DNA of 64,000 nucleotides, from contig CAMDBB010000003.1 of the NCBI GenBank assembly GCA_945889195.1, positions 105,605-169,604 of the forward strand. Reading direction: 5' to 3'. Of this stretch, positions 46,084-53,912 are shown one piece after another. The translations under genes were made by a program, and so were the position numbers. The stretch is from Bifidobacterium breve. GTDB taxonomy: Bacteria; Actinomycetota; Actinomycetes; Nanopelagicales; Nanopelagicaceae. Each line of letters begins with the position of its first letter. Position 1 is the first letter of the stretch. Below the pieces are notes generated by a model that worked only from the letters and a program-made list of their open reading frames with translations, ran no database searches and was not told where the DNA came from.

Positions 46084-47319
46084 TTATCTCCTCTCATTCA
46101 TAGAGGCAATTTTGTAAAGACTTAGTAGATCAGGCAAATATGATTGTTCAATTAACTCTATTGAATCTCTCGCCGACGCAGAATACTTCATTTGTTCATT
46201 CCTGTCTGAAAGTATCCGCTCTATTGTTTTGCCAATCTCATTTGAAGTCATCCCATTAAGAAAAAATCCTGTATTGGAATCGAAGTTTACTCCTGATTCT
46301 CTAGTAATAAAGGGGATGCACCCCGCGTGCATGGCTTCACCAATCACGCGAGCGGAACCCTCTGCCCGGCTTGGGAAGAGAAAAATGACGCTGTGTCTCA
46401 TTAATCTGGCAATATCGATGTAGCCCATGTAGGGAAGCATTTGTACATTAGAAAGCTTCTCAAGTTCGCGCTTGAAGATAGCGGCTTCCGGGGTCCAACT
46501 ACCTGCTAAGTATATTGGAATGCTAGTCGGAAGCCTTTTGACAATATCTGTGAAGGTGTCAATTCCTTTACGCAACTCACATTTGCCAACAAAAACGATT
46601 CCAACCCTTTCATCAGTAATAGGCGCCCTGGCTATGTCAACAAACTTTCTGTCGATAGGTGGTGTCATCACATTGAGTTTACGTGTATCACCACATCTAA
46701 GAAAGGTTTTAGCAACAAATTCACTATTCACAATGACGTGGTCAGCCGAATTGATATCGCTAAAGATTAGTCTCTCTAAGTTGAAATATCCCTTAGTTTG
46801 ACCTGAAGACACCTTTCCTGTCCTCCAGTCATAATGCGGATGGGAGATTGAATGATCACAAATCGTTGGAATTCCAAGGTTTCTGGCTACTTGTATAGAA
46901 CCTCCTCCAAATCCAGCACGAAAGTGATACACGCAATTGAATGGATCAGATTTTTTCAAATATCTTCTTGCAGCAAAGTCAAACGACTTTCCCGCAGTGA
47001 AGTAAAAATATTTTGATACAGAATTGAAATATCTTGACTTTGCGATGATTGTCCCAATTTGCCAAAGAATTTCACCCGAAAACACTTGAACTTCACAAAC
47101 TTCTGAACTCAATGGATGAATTCTATTTTTGAGCCGCGAGATTCTCGGCATTTCACTCAAGGCCTCAATTTGAACTATTCTTGGCAGCTTTGTGATGCCA
47201 GAAATTACAACTTTCAACTGACCCAATTCACTTAAGCTCTCAGCCGTTTGGTGGAGAAAAAATTTTCCGGTACCCACGTTCAAAATAACAGCCGGAGGAT
47301 TTTCTGTCTGTCTAATCAC
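46084..47319 (-). CDS. GT4 glycosyltransferase 3
   Basis: A 411-residue GT-B glycosyltransferase. It has AVILNVGTGKFFLHQTAESL near the start, CDHSISHPHYDW in the middle, and VGIVFVGKCELRKGIDTF plus LFPSRAEGSARVIGEAMHAG (donor binding) in the C-terminal half. The GTG at 47319 forms a GTGA overlap with the stop of the polymerase gene and is preferred to an ATG at 47412, which would overlap that gene by 97 bases. The protein adds a sugar to the repeat unit. Confidence 0.82.
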   Translation of the reverse strand: MIRQTENPPAVILNVGTGKFFLHQTAESLSELGQLKVVISGITKLPRIVQIEALSEMPRISRLKNRIHPLSSEVCEVQVFSGEILWQIGTIIAKSRYFNSVSKYFYFTAGKSFDFAARRYLKKSDPFNCVYHFRAGFGGGSIQVARNLGIPTICDHSISHPHYDWRTGKVSSGQTKGYFNLERLIFSDINSADHVIVNSEFVAKTFLRCGDTRKLNVMTPPIDRKFVDIARAPITDERVGIVFVGKCELRKGIDTFTDIVKRLPTSIPIYLAGSWTPEAAIFKRELEKLSNVQMLPYMGYIDIARLMRHSVIFLFPSRAEGSARVIGEAMHAGCIPFITRESGVNFDSNTGFFLNGMTSNEIGKTIERILSDRNEQMKYSASARDSIELIEQSYLPDLLSLYKIASMNERR

Positions 47320-48527
47320 GTATTCCTGATTTTCTCTTGAAGCACAAGTGTGATTGTAATTGCAATCATCATTCTGGAACCAGCACCTAATGGTGAAAAG
47401 ATTGCAGCCCATAAATAGTTGATGGTGAGAAACCGCAACAAAAGTCCAAATATTGGCTCCCGTCCAGTGGAGTTGATAATAGTCCTAATGACAAGCCATG
47501 TTAAATATAGCCAGAAAATGAGTCCAAAAATGCCTGATTCCATCCAAGCGCTAAGAATCATGCTGTGGCTTGGGATTCTCCCATCTCGCTTATATTGGGT
47601 AAATGCCGTGGTAGACGGATGATGTACACCTGCTTCTAATTCAATTAATGCAACACGTTCGAGATAATTCTGATCCACATATGGAGTGCTGCCTAAACCT
47701 AGAATTTTGGTTTGTCGAATGGCTTGTAGCTCGTATAGAAGCTCGCTTCTGGCGACCAATAGCAGTGGGCCAGCTTGAGATTGCTTCTCAAATTTTTGTT
47801 GTTGGCTCGAACCAAAAGATCCGTTAAGAGTTAAATTCGCATAGATAGCATACGTACTGAGCATTAATAATGAAATAAGCAACAGATAACTTGCAGTGCC
47901 TATCAACCCTCTCTGCTTAAGCGGCTTTCTAAGTAGCAACACAAGCGTGACTAAAGTAATCATTCCGAGGCTTCGTGCACCCATAATGAAATCAAAACAG
48001 ACTAACGTGAATAGGACACCAGAAGTCATTAACTTGGAGTGTCTCAATCTTGGAATAAAGAGTAAACTCAGGAGCGTAAAGGCTGGACCGAAAATAAACT
48101 TCCAAGGATCTGACAATCCGAATATCCCAGGCAGAAAGAAGTACTGAGGAATTGAGGAAAATGCATACCCGAAAATATAGGACTTCAATGTTGTTACGTC
48201 TCGATTTCCCCAGTAATGACCCCAATAGATCAAAGAAAGCAAGACAAATATCTGCGCTACAGATTTAATCGAATCTGTTGTATTAGTCCGATTCGCAATA
48301 TCGCTTGCGATTTGTGCGGCAAACCAAAGAAATCCCAAAAGAAATATCACTCGAAACTCTCTGATTTTGCCATAAGCCTTGTTCTTGAAAGTAAAGATGG
48401 CTACCACAAAAGCTAGCGCAAAAATAATCTCCACGATAATCACTTGTGCGAAACTGGAAATGAACAAAAAATTGAGGACCCCTAAGGCAAAAGCAATTGC
48501 ATATTTGACCTTGTCGTCTATAGTCAC
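47316..48527 (-). CDS. Wzy-like O-antigen polymerase/ligase
   Basis: A 403-residue polytopic protein with about ten to eleven helices and one larger extracytoplasmic loop (about 255-300) ending in HHPSTTAFTQYKRDGRIPSH and SHSMILSAWMESGIFGLIFW, the usual region of the Wzy_C/O-antigen ligase family. It would polymerise repeat units outside the membrane. The start is GTG at 48527. It is the first gene of the minus-strand glycan operon, with a 132-base gap to the divergent FkbM gene. Confidence 0.83.
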   Translation of the reverse strand: MTIDDKVKYAIAFALGVLNFLFISSFAQVIIVEIIFALAFVVAIFTFKNKAYGKIREFRVIFLLGFLWFAAQIASDIANRTNTTDSIKSVAQIFVLLSLIYWGHYWGNRDVTTLKSYIFGYAFSSIPQYFFLPGIFGLSDPWKFIFGPAFTLLSLLFIPRLRHSKLMTSGVLFTLVCFDFIMGARSLGMITLVTLVLLLRKPLKQRGLIGTASYLLLISLLMLSTYAIYANLTLNGSFGSSQQQKFEKQSQAGPLLLVARSELLYELQAIRQTKILGLGSTPYVDQNYLERVALIELEAGVHHPSTTAFTQYKRDGRIPSHSMILSAWMESGIFGLIFWLYLTWLVIRTIINSTGREPIFGLLLRFLTINYLWAAIFSPLGAGSRMMIAITITLVLQEKIRNT

Positions 48528-48625
48528 AGTGTCACATTAGTATGATGCATCATAGAAGTGAAGAGTATCTATTCGGGTTTTCACTTCATCAGATTCTCGC
48601 TCACAATAGACCTGCCTGAATACTC

Positions 48626-48654
48626 TTGATAGAACTGATTTTTCTTGCAATAAT
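48626..48654 (+). promoter_or_regulatory. Full promoter TTGATA-17-AATAAT, leaderless
   Basis: TTGATA (48626-48631), a 17-base spacer and AATAAT (48649-48654) form a complete housekeeping-type promoter. The -10 ends five bases before the ATG at 48660, so transcription should begin at the start codon itself. Confidence 0.6.
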
Positions 48655-48659
48655 CAGGT

Positions 48660-49358
48660 ATGCGCAGAAAATCTCATGGCATTAAAGTAATTAAAATAGA
48701 AGGTCACTCAATCTTTTCAACTAATCTTCATGCTGGCAGTGTTGTGATAGATCTTGGTGTTAATAAAGGAGAATTCTCAAGTAGTTTGATATCAAAATTT
48801 GGATTGAAATCATATGGCGTAGAAGCAGAAAAAGACATTTACGCCAAGCATTTGACCTCAATCGCTAATTTGGAAGTTTTAAATGCAGCTATCACGAATT
48901 TTAGTGGCGAAACTCAAATTAATAGAAATGACAACTTTTGTTCTACAATATTGGAGGCAGATTCGCACCAAAAGTCTGGTGATTTTGTTCAAGCGCTCAC
49001 CTATGAGCAGTTTTCCCAACACTACGGACTTGATGAAATTGATTTGATAAAATTTGATATAGAGGGAAGCGAAATAGCTGTTATCGACGATTGTAGTGAT
49101 GAACAGGTCTTGCGTTGGAAGCAAATCACAATTGAATTTCATGATTTTGTGTTCCCTGATTTGCTAGACGATGTTGTAAGGGTCCAAGGAAGGTTAAGGG
49201 ATTTAGGATTTCGTCAACTACATTTTTCGCTCGATAATACAGACGTAGTTTACCTCAACAGCAGGTTTTTCAGTTCCCCTCTCCACGCAAGGCTGTTAGC
49301 CATAATTGCCTTTAAATACATCCGAGGATTTAAAAGGCGGTATTTGTCAAGACTATAA
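48660..49358 (+). CDS. FkbM-family methyltransferase 2
   Basis: A 232-residue methyltransferase of the FkbM type: VVIDLGVNKGEFSSSLISKF is the SAM loop, SYGVEAEKDIY the next acidic strand and DLIKFDIEGSEIAVIDD the family's third block. The base composition is clearly AT-rich and its codons differ from those of the core genes, suggesting recent gain. It stands alone on the plus strand inside the minus-strand glycan locus. The substrate is unknown, presumably a sugar of the surface glycan. Confidence 0.82.
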   Translation: MRRKSHGIKVIKIEGHSIFSTNLHAGSVVIDLGVNKGEFSSSLISKFGLKSYGVEAEKDIYAKHLTSIANLEVLNAAITNFSGETQINRNDNFCSTILEADSHQKSGDFVQALTYEQFSQHYGLDEIDLIKFDIEGSEIAVIDDCSDEQVLRWKQITIEFHDFVFPDLLDDVVRVQGRLRDLGFRQLHFSLDNTDVVYLNSRFFSSPLHARLLAIIAFKYIRGFKRRYLSRL

Positions 49359-49408
49359 ATATCAAAAGTCAGTAATTTTCAGAGTATGAGTATCAAGTCT
49401 CACAACGA

Positions 49409-50410
49409 CTAATTGATTTTAAATAGTGCAATTCTCTTGAAAAGAGTTAGGCCAATCCAAGTGAGAGCAAGGGAGACGGAGATAGTCGCTGCGAGTTCTA
49501 CAATTTTAAGCAGGAAATTCTTGTCACTACTATCAGTCGTGGGCAAGAGTACGCGGACAAAGTAGTTGACTGGAAAATGCCACAGATAAACACCATAACT
49601 GAAATTCCCACATTTTGTGCAGAAATTTTTGAAGTATGCGTTCTGGACTATGGTACCTGAAATCGCATAAATCAAAAATGACATACTTGGAGCCACCAGG
49701 ACCAAGAAGTAATGTGTCGATGTGACCAAACTGAAGATAACCCCGACAATTATGCTTGAAACCACAATCTGAACTCGAGAATTAGAGATTTTCTTGTTGT
49801 AGAGAATTCGTGCGATCAGACCGCAGCTGAATCCAAAAACACCGCGCGAGAAGGCGATCCAACCACTAGTGACGTTTACTGCAGTACTAGTAATGACAGC
49901 CAAGGAAAGAGAAGTGAATGCAATTGAAACAATTAAAGCAATTCTATACCAAGTCACCCCAATAAATGCGAAAAGAAGATTCATAAACATTTCTACCGAA
50001 AGACTCCACATAGGAATCAGTAGAACTGCGGATGAAGGGACTATGAATTGCAAGAAAAGAAGTGCGAACACTAGAGTTAATTCATTGATATCCAACTTTT
50101 CTTCAGGTTCTAAAAGATCTAAGACCAAAAAAATTAAATACGCAAGATAGCTAGTGATAACTGCAAACCATGCAGTAGGAACTAAGCGATTAATCCTTTT
50201 CTGCATGAATTTCTTCATATCCGAAATTTGATAAGTCTTAGGTATTTGGTCAAACAATACGAATCCGCTAAGAGCAAAGAAGAAATCAACAAAAATATAG
50301 AGCGCATTCAGTGGTTTTGAATTTCCAGCCAGGTGAAAAATTACAATTCCAAAGGCAGCCAGCCCTCGCGAGAAGTCGAGCAAATAGAATCTAGGAGTAT
50401 TGCTTCGCAT
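49409..50410 (-). CDS. Acyltransferase-3 family membrane protein
   Basis: A 333-residue integral membrane acyltransferase (OafA/NodX type) with about ten helices. The N-terminus has FYLLDFSRGLAAFGIVIFHL with the conserved catalytic His, and the FALSGFVL and NRLVPTAWF blocks follow. It would O-acetylate or O-acylate a surface sugar. The frame is open to 50512, but that part translates the tRNA-Lys, so the ATG at 50410 is chosen. The gene lies just downstream of tRNA-Lys on the same strand and might be co-transcribed with it. Confidence 0.87.
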   Translation of the reverse strand: MRSNTPRFYLLDFSRGLAAFGIVIFHLAGNSKPLNALYIFVDFFFALSGFVLFDQIPKTYQISDMKKFMQKRINRLVPTAWFAVITSYLAYLIFLVLDLLEPEEKLDINELTLVFALLFLQFIVPSSAVLLIPMWSLSVEMFMNLLFAFIGVTWYRIALIVSIAFTSLSLAVITSTAVNVTSGWIAFSRGVFGFSCGLIARILYNKKISNSRVQIVVSSIIVGVIFSLVTSTHYFLVLVAPSMSFLIYAISGTIVQNAYFKNFCTKCGNFSYGVYLWHFPVNYFVRVLLPTTDSSDKNFLLKIVELAATISVSLALTWIGLTLFKRIALFKIN

Positions 50411-50433
50411 ATCATTCACTTTGAAAGTGTAAG

Positions 50434-50506
50434 TGGGTTGTGAGGGACTCGAACCCCCGACCCAGGCATTAAGAGTGCCTTGCTCTACCAACTGAGCTAA
50501 CAACCC
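50434..50506 (-). tRNA. tRNA-Lys (anticodon CTT)
   Basis: On the minus strand the acceptor stem GGGTTGT/ACAACCC, D-arm, anticodon stem AGGCA/TGCCT with loop CTCTTAA (anticodon CTT) and T-arm with TTCGAGT fold fully. Discriminator A; CCA is not encoded. A 6-bp hairpin with a TTCG loop (50511-50526) lies four bases upstream of the 5' end. Confidence 0.96.
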
Positions 50507-50595
50507 ATTCAAACGTCGAAACGTTTAAATGCAGAGCAGACCCTACCAGCGCCGTGCTCCTTGTTTAACCACGTTTCTGCGGCCAAGATAGTGAG

Positions 50596-51264
50596 ATGTC
50601 TCGCTGGGAAATACGGATAGCCGCAGTAGTTGCAGCCCTTCTTATTGGGGCTATCCCTAACTCAGCAACGGGTGTGGAGCAAGAACCCGGGATGGCTACA
50701 GCGGTACTTGAGACTTTGGCTGTTAAGGGACGAGCTCCCAAGACTGGATACACACGTGCTCAATTTGGACCGGCATGGGCAGATGTTGATCGCAATGGTT
50801 GCGATACTCGTAACGATATTTTGAAGCGAGATCTGACCTCAATTACTTATCGCGCCAAGACACGTAACTGCGTCGTCGAATCAGGAACGCTTATTGATCG
50901 ATATTCGGGAGAGACGATTAACTTTGTTAAAGGCAATATCTCCAGCATGGAAGTTCAGATTGATCATGTGGTGGCACTTTCCAATGCTTGGCAGACGGGT
51001 GCATTTAAATTAAGCGCGGATCAACGTAAGGCGCTGTCGAATGATCCGTTGAATCTCTTTGCGGTGAAGGGAAGATTGAATTCGCAGAAGGGCGATGGTG
51101 ATGCTGCAACGTGGCTGCCACCGCTGAAGAGTTTTAGATGTAGCTATGTGGCCCAGCAGATAGCAGTAAAGGCCAAGTATTCGTTATGGGTTACAGCTCC
51201 TGAAAAGGCAGCCATGGTTTCAATACTTGCTAAATGCCCAACGCAGAAGGTGCCGGTTAGTTAG
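50596..51264 (+). CDS. Secreted DUF1524 (HNH-type) nuclease-like protein
   Basis: A 222-residue protein with an N-terminal membrane or signal segment (RIAAVVAALLIGAIPNSATG) and a DUF1524/HNH domain: VQIDHVVALSNAW supplies the metal-binding Asp-His pair, and DPLNLFAVKGRLNSQKGDGD the Asn/Lys part. Four Cys residues in the mature part could form two disulfides, fitting an exported enzyme. Such proteins may degrade extracellular DNA for phosphate or nucleotides; a phosphate-uptake cluster lies 3 kb away. It converges on the SHMT-like gene with an 8-base overlap. Confidence 0.8.
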   Translation: MSRWEIRIAAVVAALLIGAIPNSATGVEQEPGMATAVLETLAVKGRAPKTGYTRAQFGPAWADVDRNGCDTRNDILKRDLTSITYRAKTRNCVVESGTLIDRYSGETINFVKGNISSMEVQIDHVVALSNAWQTGAFKLSADQRKALSNDPLNLFAVKGRLNSQKGDGDAATWLPPLKSFRCSYVAQQIAVKAKYSLWVTAPEKAAMVSILAKCPTQKVPVS

Positions 51265-52591
51265 GTAAATCTACGGTGTAGTGAACACCGCTAAATTGCT
51301 TACGCCATTCGGTAATTTCGCGCTGAATTGATTTTGGCTCAACGTTTGTATCAAGTGAGCGGGCAATAAATCCAGCAAGATCTTGCATATGTTCGACCTT
51401 CATGCCGATACGAACAATTTCGGGTGTGCCAATACGAAGACCGTTGAGGTCTCCTTCAACTTGTTCAATAGGAAGACCGATACCGCAGGCAAGTAGCCCT
51501 GCTTCACCCATGCGACGTGCTGCTGTCTGACCGCCGCCATAAGGAGCTGCCAGAATGGCGAATTGATGTGATGTAGTGAAGCCTTTATCGGCTGCAAAGA
51601 TATTGACGCCCAGGTTTTGTAGATGTTGGGCGAGTGCTTGTGAAGTCTTCACCATCATCTGCGCGTAATCGCTGCCTACAGATTTCCAATCTTGCAAGGT
51701 AATACCAAGCGCTGCTGTCTTGGCAGCATCAAAGTTTGCTGTCAGACCCGGATATGCGATGGCATCAAGCTTCTGAGCGATCTCATCGTCGTTAGTAACA
51801 ATCAAGCCACCTGCTGGTCCGCCGAGTGATTTATATGTTGAGAATGTCATCAAGTGTGCGCCTTCAACCAGTGGTTGTGGCCAGACCTTGCCAGCGATCA
51901 TTCCGCAGAGGTGGGCTGCATCGAAGAGAACCTTTGCGCCAACTTCATCTGCGATGGCACGTACTTGTGCAATTGGGTGGTGGAACAAGTTCAGTGAACC
52001 GCCCACGGTAATGAGCTTTGGCTTTACTTCGTGGGCAAGTGTGCGCAGCGCATCAATATCGATTGTGTAACCGGTTTGATTAACGGGGGCAGAAATAGTG
52101 TTGAGGCGATAGAGACCGGCAGAGCCACCCTTGTGGTGAGTGACGTGGCCACCGATGGAAGCAGGGGGAGCGATGATGGTGTCATGTGGCTCAGTCGTTG
52201 CCATAAATGCATAGAGATTTGCGATAGCACCAGATGGAACGCGGAACTCGGCATAGGTGGAACCAAAGACTTCGCAGGCTAGCTCTTGCGTGATGATTTC
52301 AATCTGCTCGATAGCACCTAGTCCGGTTTCGTATTTATCTCCTGGGTGGCCAAGGGATGCACGTGAGCCCATTCCAGATGAGAGCAACTTCTCTGCACGA
52401 GGATTGAGAATATTTGTAGCGGGGTTGAGATTGATACCCTCAATATCGTGGAGGCGATGGTTCTCTTGCGCTAGCTCTTCAATCCACTTCTGAACATCTG
52501 CGCCGGCTTTGGTATCCACTTGAGAAGCAATCCGAGTAATCAGCTCTTGCGAAGCAGCTGTTGCCCAAGATTGCGTCTTGAGGGATTGCAT
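51257..52591 (-). CDS. Divergent SHMT-like PLP enzyme
   Basis: A 444-residue fold-type I PLP enzyme related to serine hydroxymethyltransferase. The PLP Lys is at about 254 in HLMTFSTYKSLGGPAGG, where true SHMT has TTTTHKTLRGPRGG. The N-terminal block reads INLNPATNILNPRAEKLL rather than the usual ASENF..., and the KYAEGYPGKRYYGG block is changed to RASLGHPGDKYETGLG. The Asp (LFDAAHLCGMIAG) is kept. The changes in folate- and substrate-binding residues suggest another activity, for example aldolase or alpha-methylserine chemistry, or a THF-independent role. It shares one base with ppa. A normal glyA is presumably elsewhere. Confidence 0.75.
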   Translation of the reverse strand: MQSLKTQSWATAASQELITRIASQVDTKAGADVQKWIEELAQENHRLHDIEGINLNPATNILNPRAEKLLSSGMGSRASLGHPGDKYETGLGAIEQIEIITQELACEVFGSTYAEFRVPSGAIANLYAFMATTEPHDTIIAPPASIGGHVTHHKGGSAGLYRLNTISAPVNQTGYTIDIDALRTLAHEVKPKLITVGGSLNLFHHPIAQVRAIADEVGAKVLFDAAHLCGMIAGKVWPQPLVEGAHLMTFSTYKSLGGPAGGLIVTNDDEIAQKLDAIAYPGLTANFDAAKTAALGITLQDWKSVGSDYAQMMVKTSQALAQHLQNLGVNIFAADKGFTTSHQFAILAAPYGGGQTAARRMGEAGLLACGIGLPIEQVEGDLNGLRIGTPEIVRIGMKVEHMQDLAGFIARSLDTNVEPKSIQREITEWRKQFSGVHYTVDLPN

Positions 52592-53079
52592 TACTTGCTT
52601 TTTTCTTTATAACGCTGATACGAAGCGTTGATTTCTAACTCTGCAGCATCGTGTCCTACCCAGTCTCCGCCATGTACCTCTTTACCTGGTTCAAGAGTTT
52701 TGTAGACTTCAAAGAAGTGCTTGATTTCATCGAGTTCGTAACTTGGAACATCTGCTAAATCTTTGAGGTTGTTCTTGCGGATATCTCCGGCTGCAACGCA
52801 GAGCAGTTTGTCGTCGCCACCTTTTTCATCGGTCATGCGGAACATGCCAATAACTCGGCAGGAAACTACGCAGCCAGGAAAGGTTGGCTCATCGAGCATG
52901 ATCAGCGCATCAAGTGGATCGCCATCGTTTGAGAGTGTGTTCTTTACAAAGCCATAGTCGTGTGGAAAGCGGGTTGCGGTAAAGAGCATGCGATCGAGGC
53001 GAACCTCGTGGGTTTCATGGTTGATCTCATACTTATTACGTGACCCTGCTGGGATTTCAACGACTACGTCAAAGATCAT
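52591..53079 (-). CDS. ppa: Inorganic pyrophosphatase
   Basis: A 162-residue family I pyrophosphatase. It begins MIFDVVVEIPAGSRNKYEIN and has the metal-binding signature DGDPLDALIMLDEPTFPG, with the other catalytic Asp in DEKGGDDKLL and KHFFEVYKTLEPGK. It removes pyrophosphate released by biosynthesis. The start at 53079 is chosen because homologues begin here; the frame runs back into the tRNA-His. Its stop shares one base with the start of the SHMT-like gene, so the two form an operon. Confidence 0.95.
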   Translation of the reverse strand: MIFDVVVEIPAGSRNKYEINHETHEVRLDRMLFTATRFPHDYGFVKNTLSNDGDPLDALIMLDEPTFPGCVVSCRVIGMFRMTDEKGGDDKLLCVAAGDIRKNNLKDLADVPSYELDEIKHFFEVYKTLEPGKEVHGGDWVGHDAAELEINASYQRYKEKSK

Positions 53080-53109
53080 TTCTACTTCTCTCTCATTGGA
53101 GTACAAACC

Positions 53110-53186
53110 TGGGGTGAACGACGGGGCTCGAACCCGCGACATCTCGGACCACAACCGAGTGCTCTACCAGCTGAGCTACGCCCACC
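53110..53186 (-). tRNA. tRNA-His (anticodon GTG), CCA encoded
   Basis: The minus strand folds as tRNA-His: the extra G at -1 (53186) pairs with discriminator C, the acceptor stem is GTGGGCG/CGTTCAC, the anticodon stem CTCGG/CCGAG holds loop TTGTGGT (GTG), and a CCA end is encoded at 53110-53112. It is the only one of the four tRNAs here with encoded CCA. Confidence 0.96.
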
Positions 53187-53209
53187 ATGTGCTGTGCAGG
53201 GTGCTTACT

Positions 53210-53794
53210 TTACCCGCTTACCTCTTCAGGGGTCGAATTGTTCGCAGGGCTTACGAAGAGCGCTGTGCGGTAATACGCCAATTCAGCGATGGAATCTTGA
53301 ATATCGCCGAGCGCACGGTGATTGCCGGTCTTGGCAGGGGATGCGAAGTAGGTCTTTGGCTGCCAGCGGCGGGCAAGTTCTTTAATCGATGAAACATCGA
53401 TGGTGCGGTAGTGCAGGTACTCATTGAGCTTTGGCATATCGCGCGCGATGAAGTTGCGATCGACTGAAACAGAATTGCCAGCAAGTGGTGATTTACCTGG
53501 CTCAGTACCTGATGCTTGTAGGTACTCCAAAATCTTCTCTTCGGCTGCGGATACAGAAATTCCAGAAGAGATCTGAGTGATCAGGCCTGATGCAGTATGC
53601 ATATTCTTTACAAAGTCATTCATGGCATCGAGCTGACCCTGGGTCGCATGGATGACAACATCCACGCCTTCGCCGATGACGTTGAGCTCCGAGTCGGTAA
53701 CCAGGACGGCAATCTCAACGAGGGCATCGGTGGCCAAATCCAGACCGGTCATTTCACAATCGATCCAGATCAGGTGCGGGAGCTCGGTAGCCAT
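53210..53794 (-). CDS. orn: Oligoribonuclease
   Basis: A 194-residue DEDDh exonuclease that degrades 2- to 5-nucleotide RNA fragments. The first acidic block is LIWIDCEMTGLDLATDALVE, the second is NSVSVDRNFIARDMP and the third has TGNHRALGDIQDSIAELAYY with the catalytic His. The length is usual. The start at 53794 (MATELPHL) has TACCCT seven bases upstream. The gene is divergent from the pst cluster. Confidence 0.95.
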   Translation of the reverse strand: MATELPHLIWIDCEMTGLDLATDALVEIAVLVTDSELNVIGEGVDVVIHATQGQLDAMNDFVKNMHTASGLITQISSGISVSAAEEKILEYLQASGTEPGKSPLAGNSVSVDRNFIARDMPKLNEYLHYRTIDVSSIKELARRWQPKTYFASPAKTGNHRALGDIQDSIAELAYYRTALFVSPANNSTPEEVSG

Positions 53795-53801
53795 GGCGGA
53801 A

Positions 53802-53807
53802 AGGGTA
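53802..53807 (-). promoter_or_regulatory. -10 element TACCCT for orn
   Basis: On the minus strand TACCCT ends seven bases before the orn ATG and no Shine-Dalgarno sequence is visible. Confidence 0.4.
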
Positions 53808-53841
53808 CCCACTGCACAGGCGCTCGCCCGCCAGGTGCGAT

Positions 53842-53868
53842 TTCACCTTTCGTTCACCTTGAGTTCAC
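53842..53868 (+). promoter_or_regulatory. PHO box: three TTCAC repeats at 11-bp spacing
   Basis: TTCAC occurs at 53842, 53853 and 53864, each step exactly 11 bases. The first two units read TTCACCTT in full; the third is TTCACTTA. This is the PhoP binding-site form known in Actinobacteria. A CATTAT hexamer (53901-53906) lies six bases before the pstC ATG. It should induce the pst genes under phosphate limitation. Confidence 0.8.
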
Positions 53869-53912
53869 TTACAGTCTCATTACGAGTGGCCAATCCCAGC
53901 CATTATCTGCCC

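Noticed and set aside
50411..50512. N-terminal extension of the acyltransferase
   Set aside because: It is the translated tRNA-Lys, not protein; the family start is at 50410.
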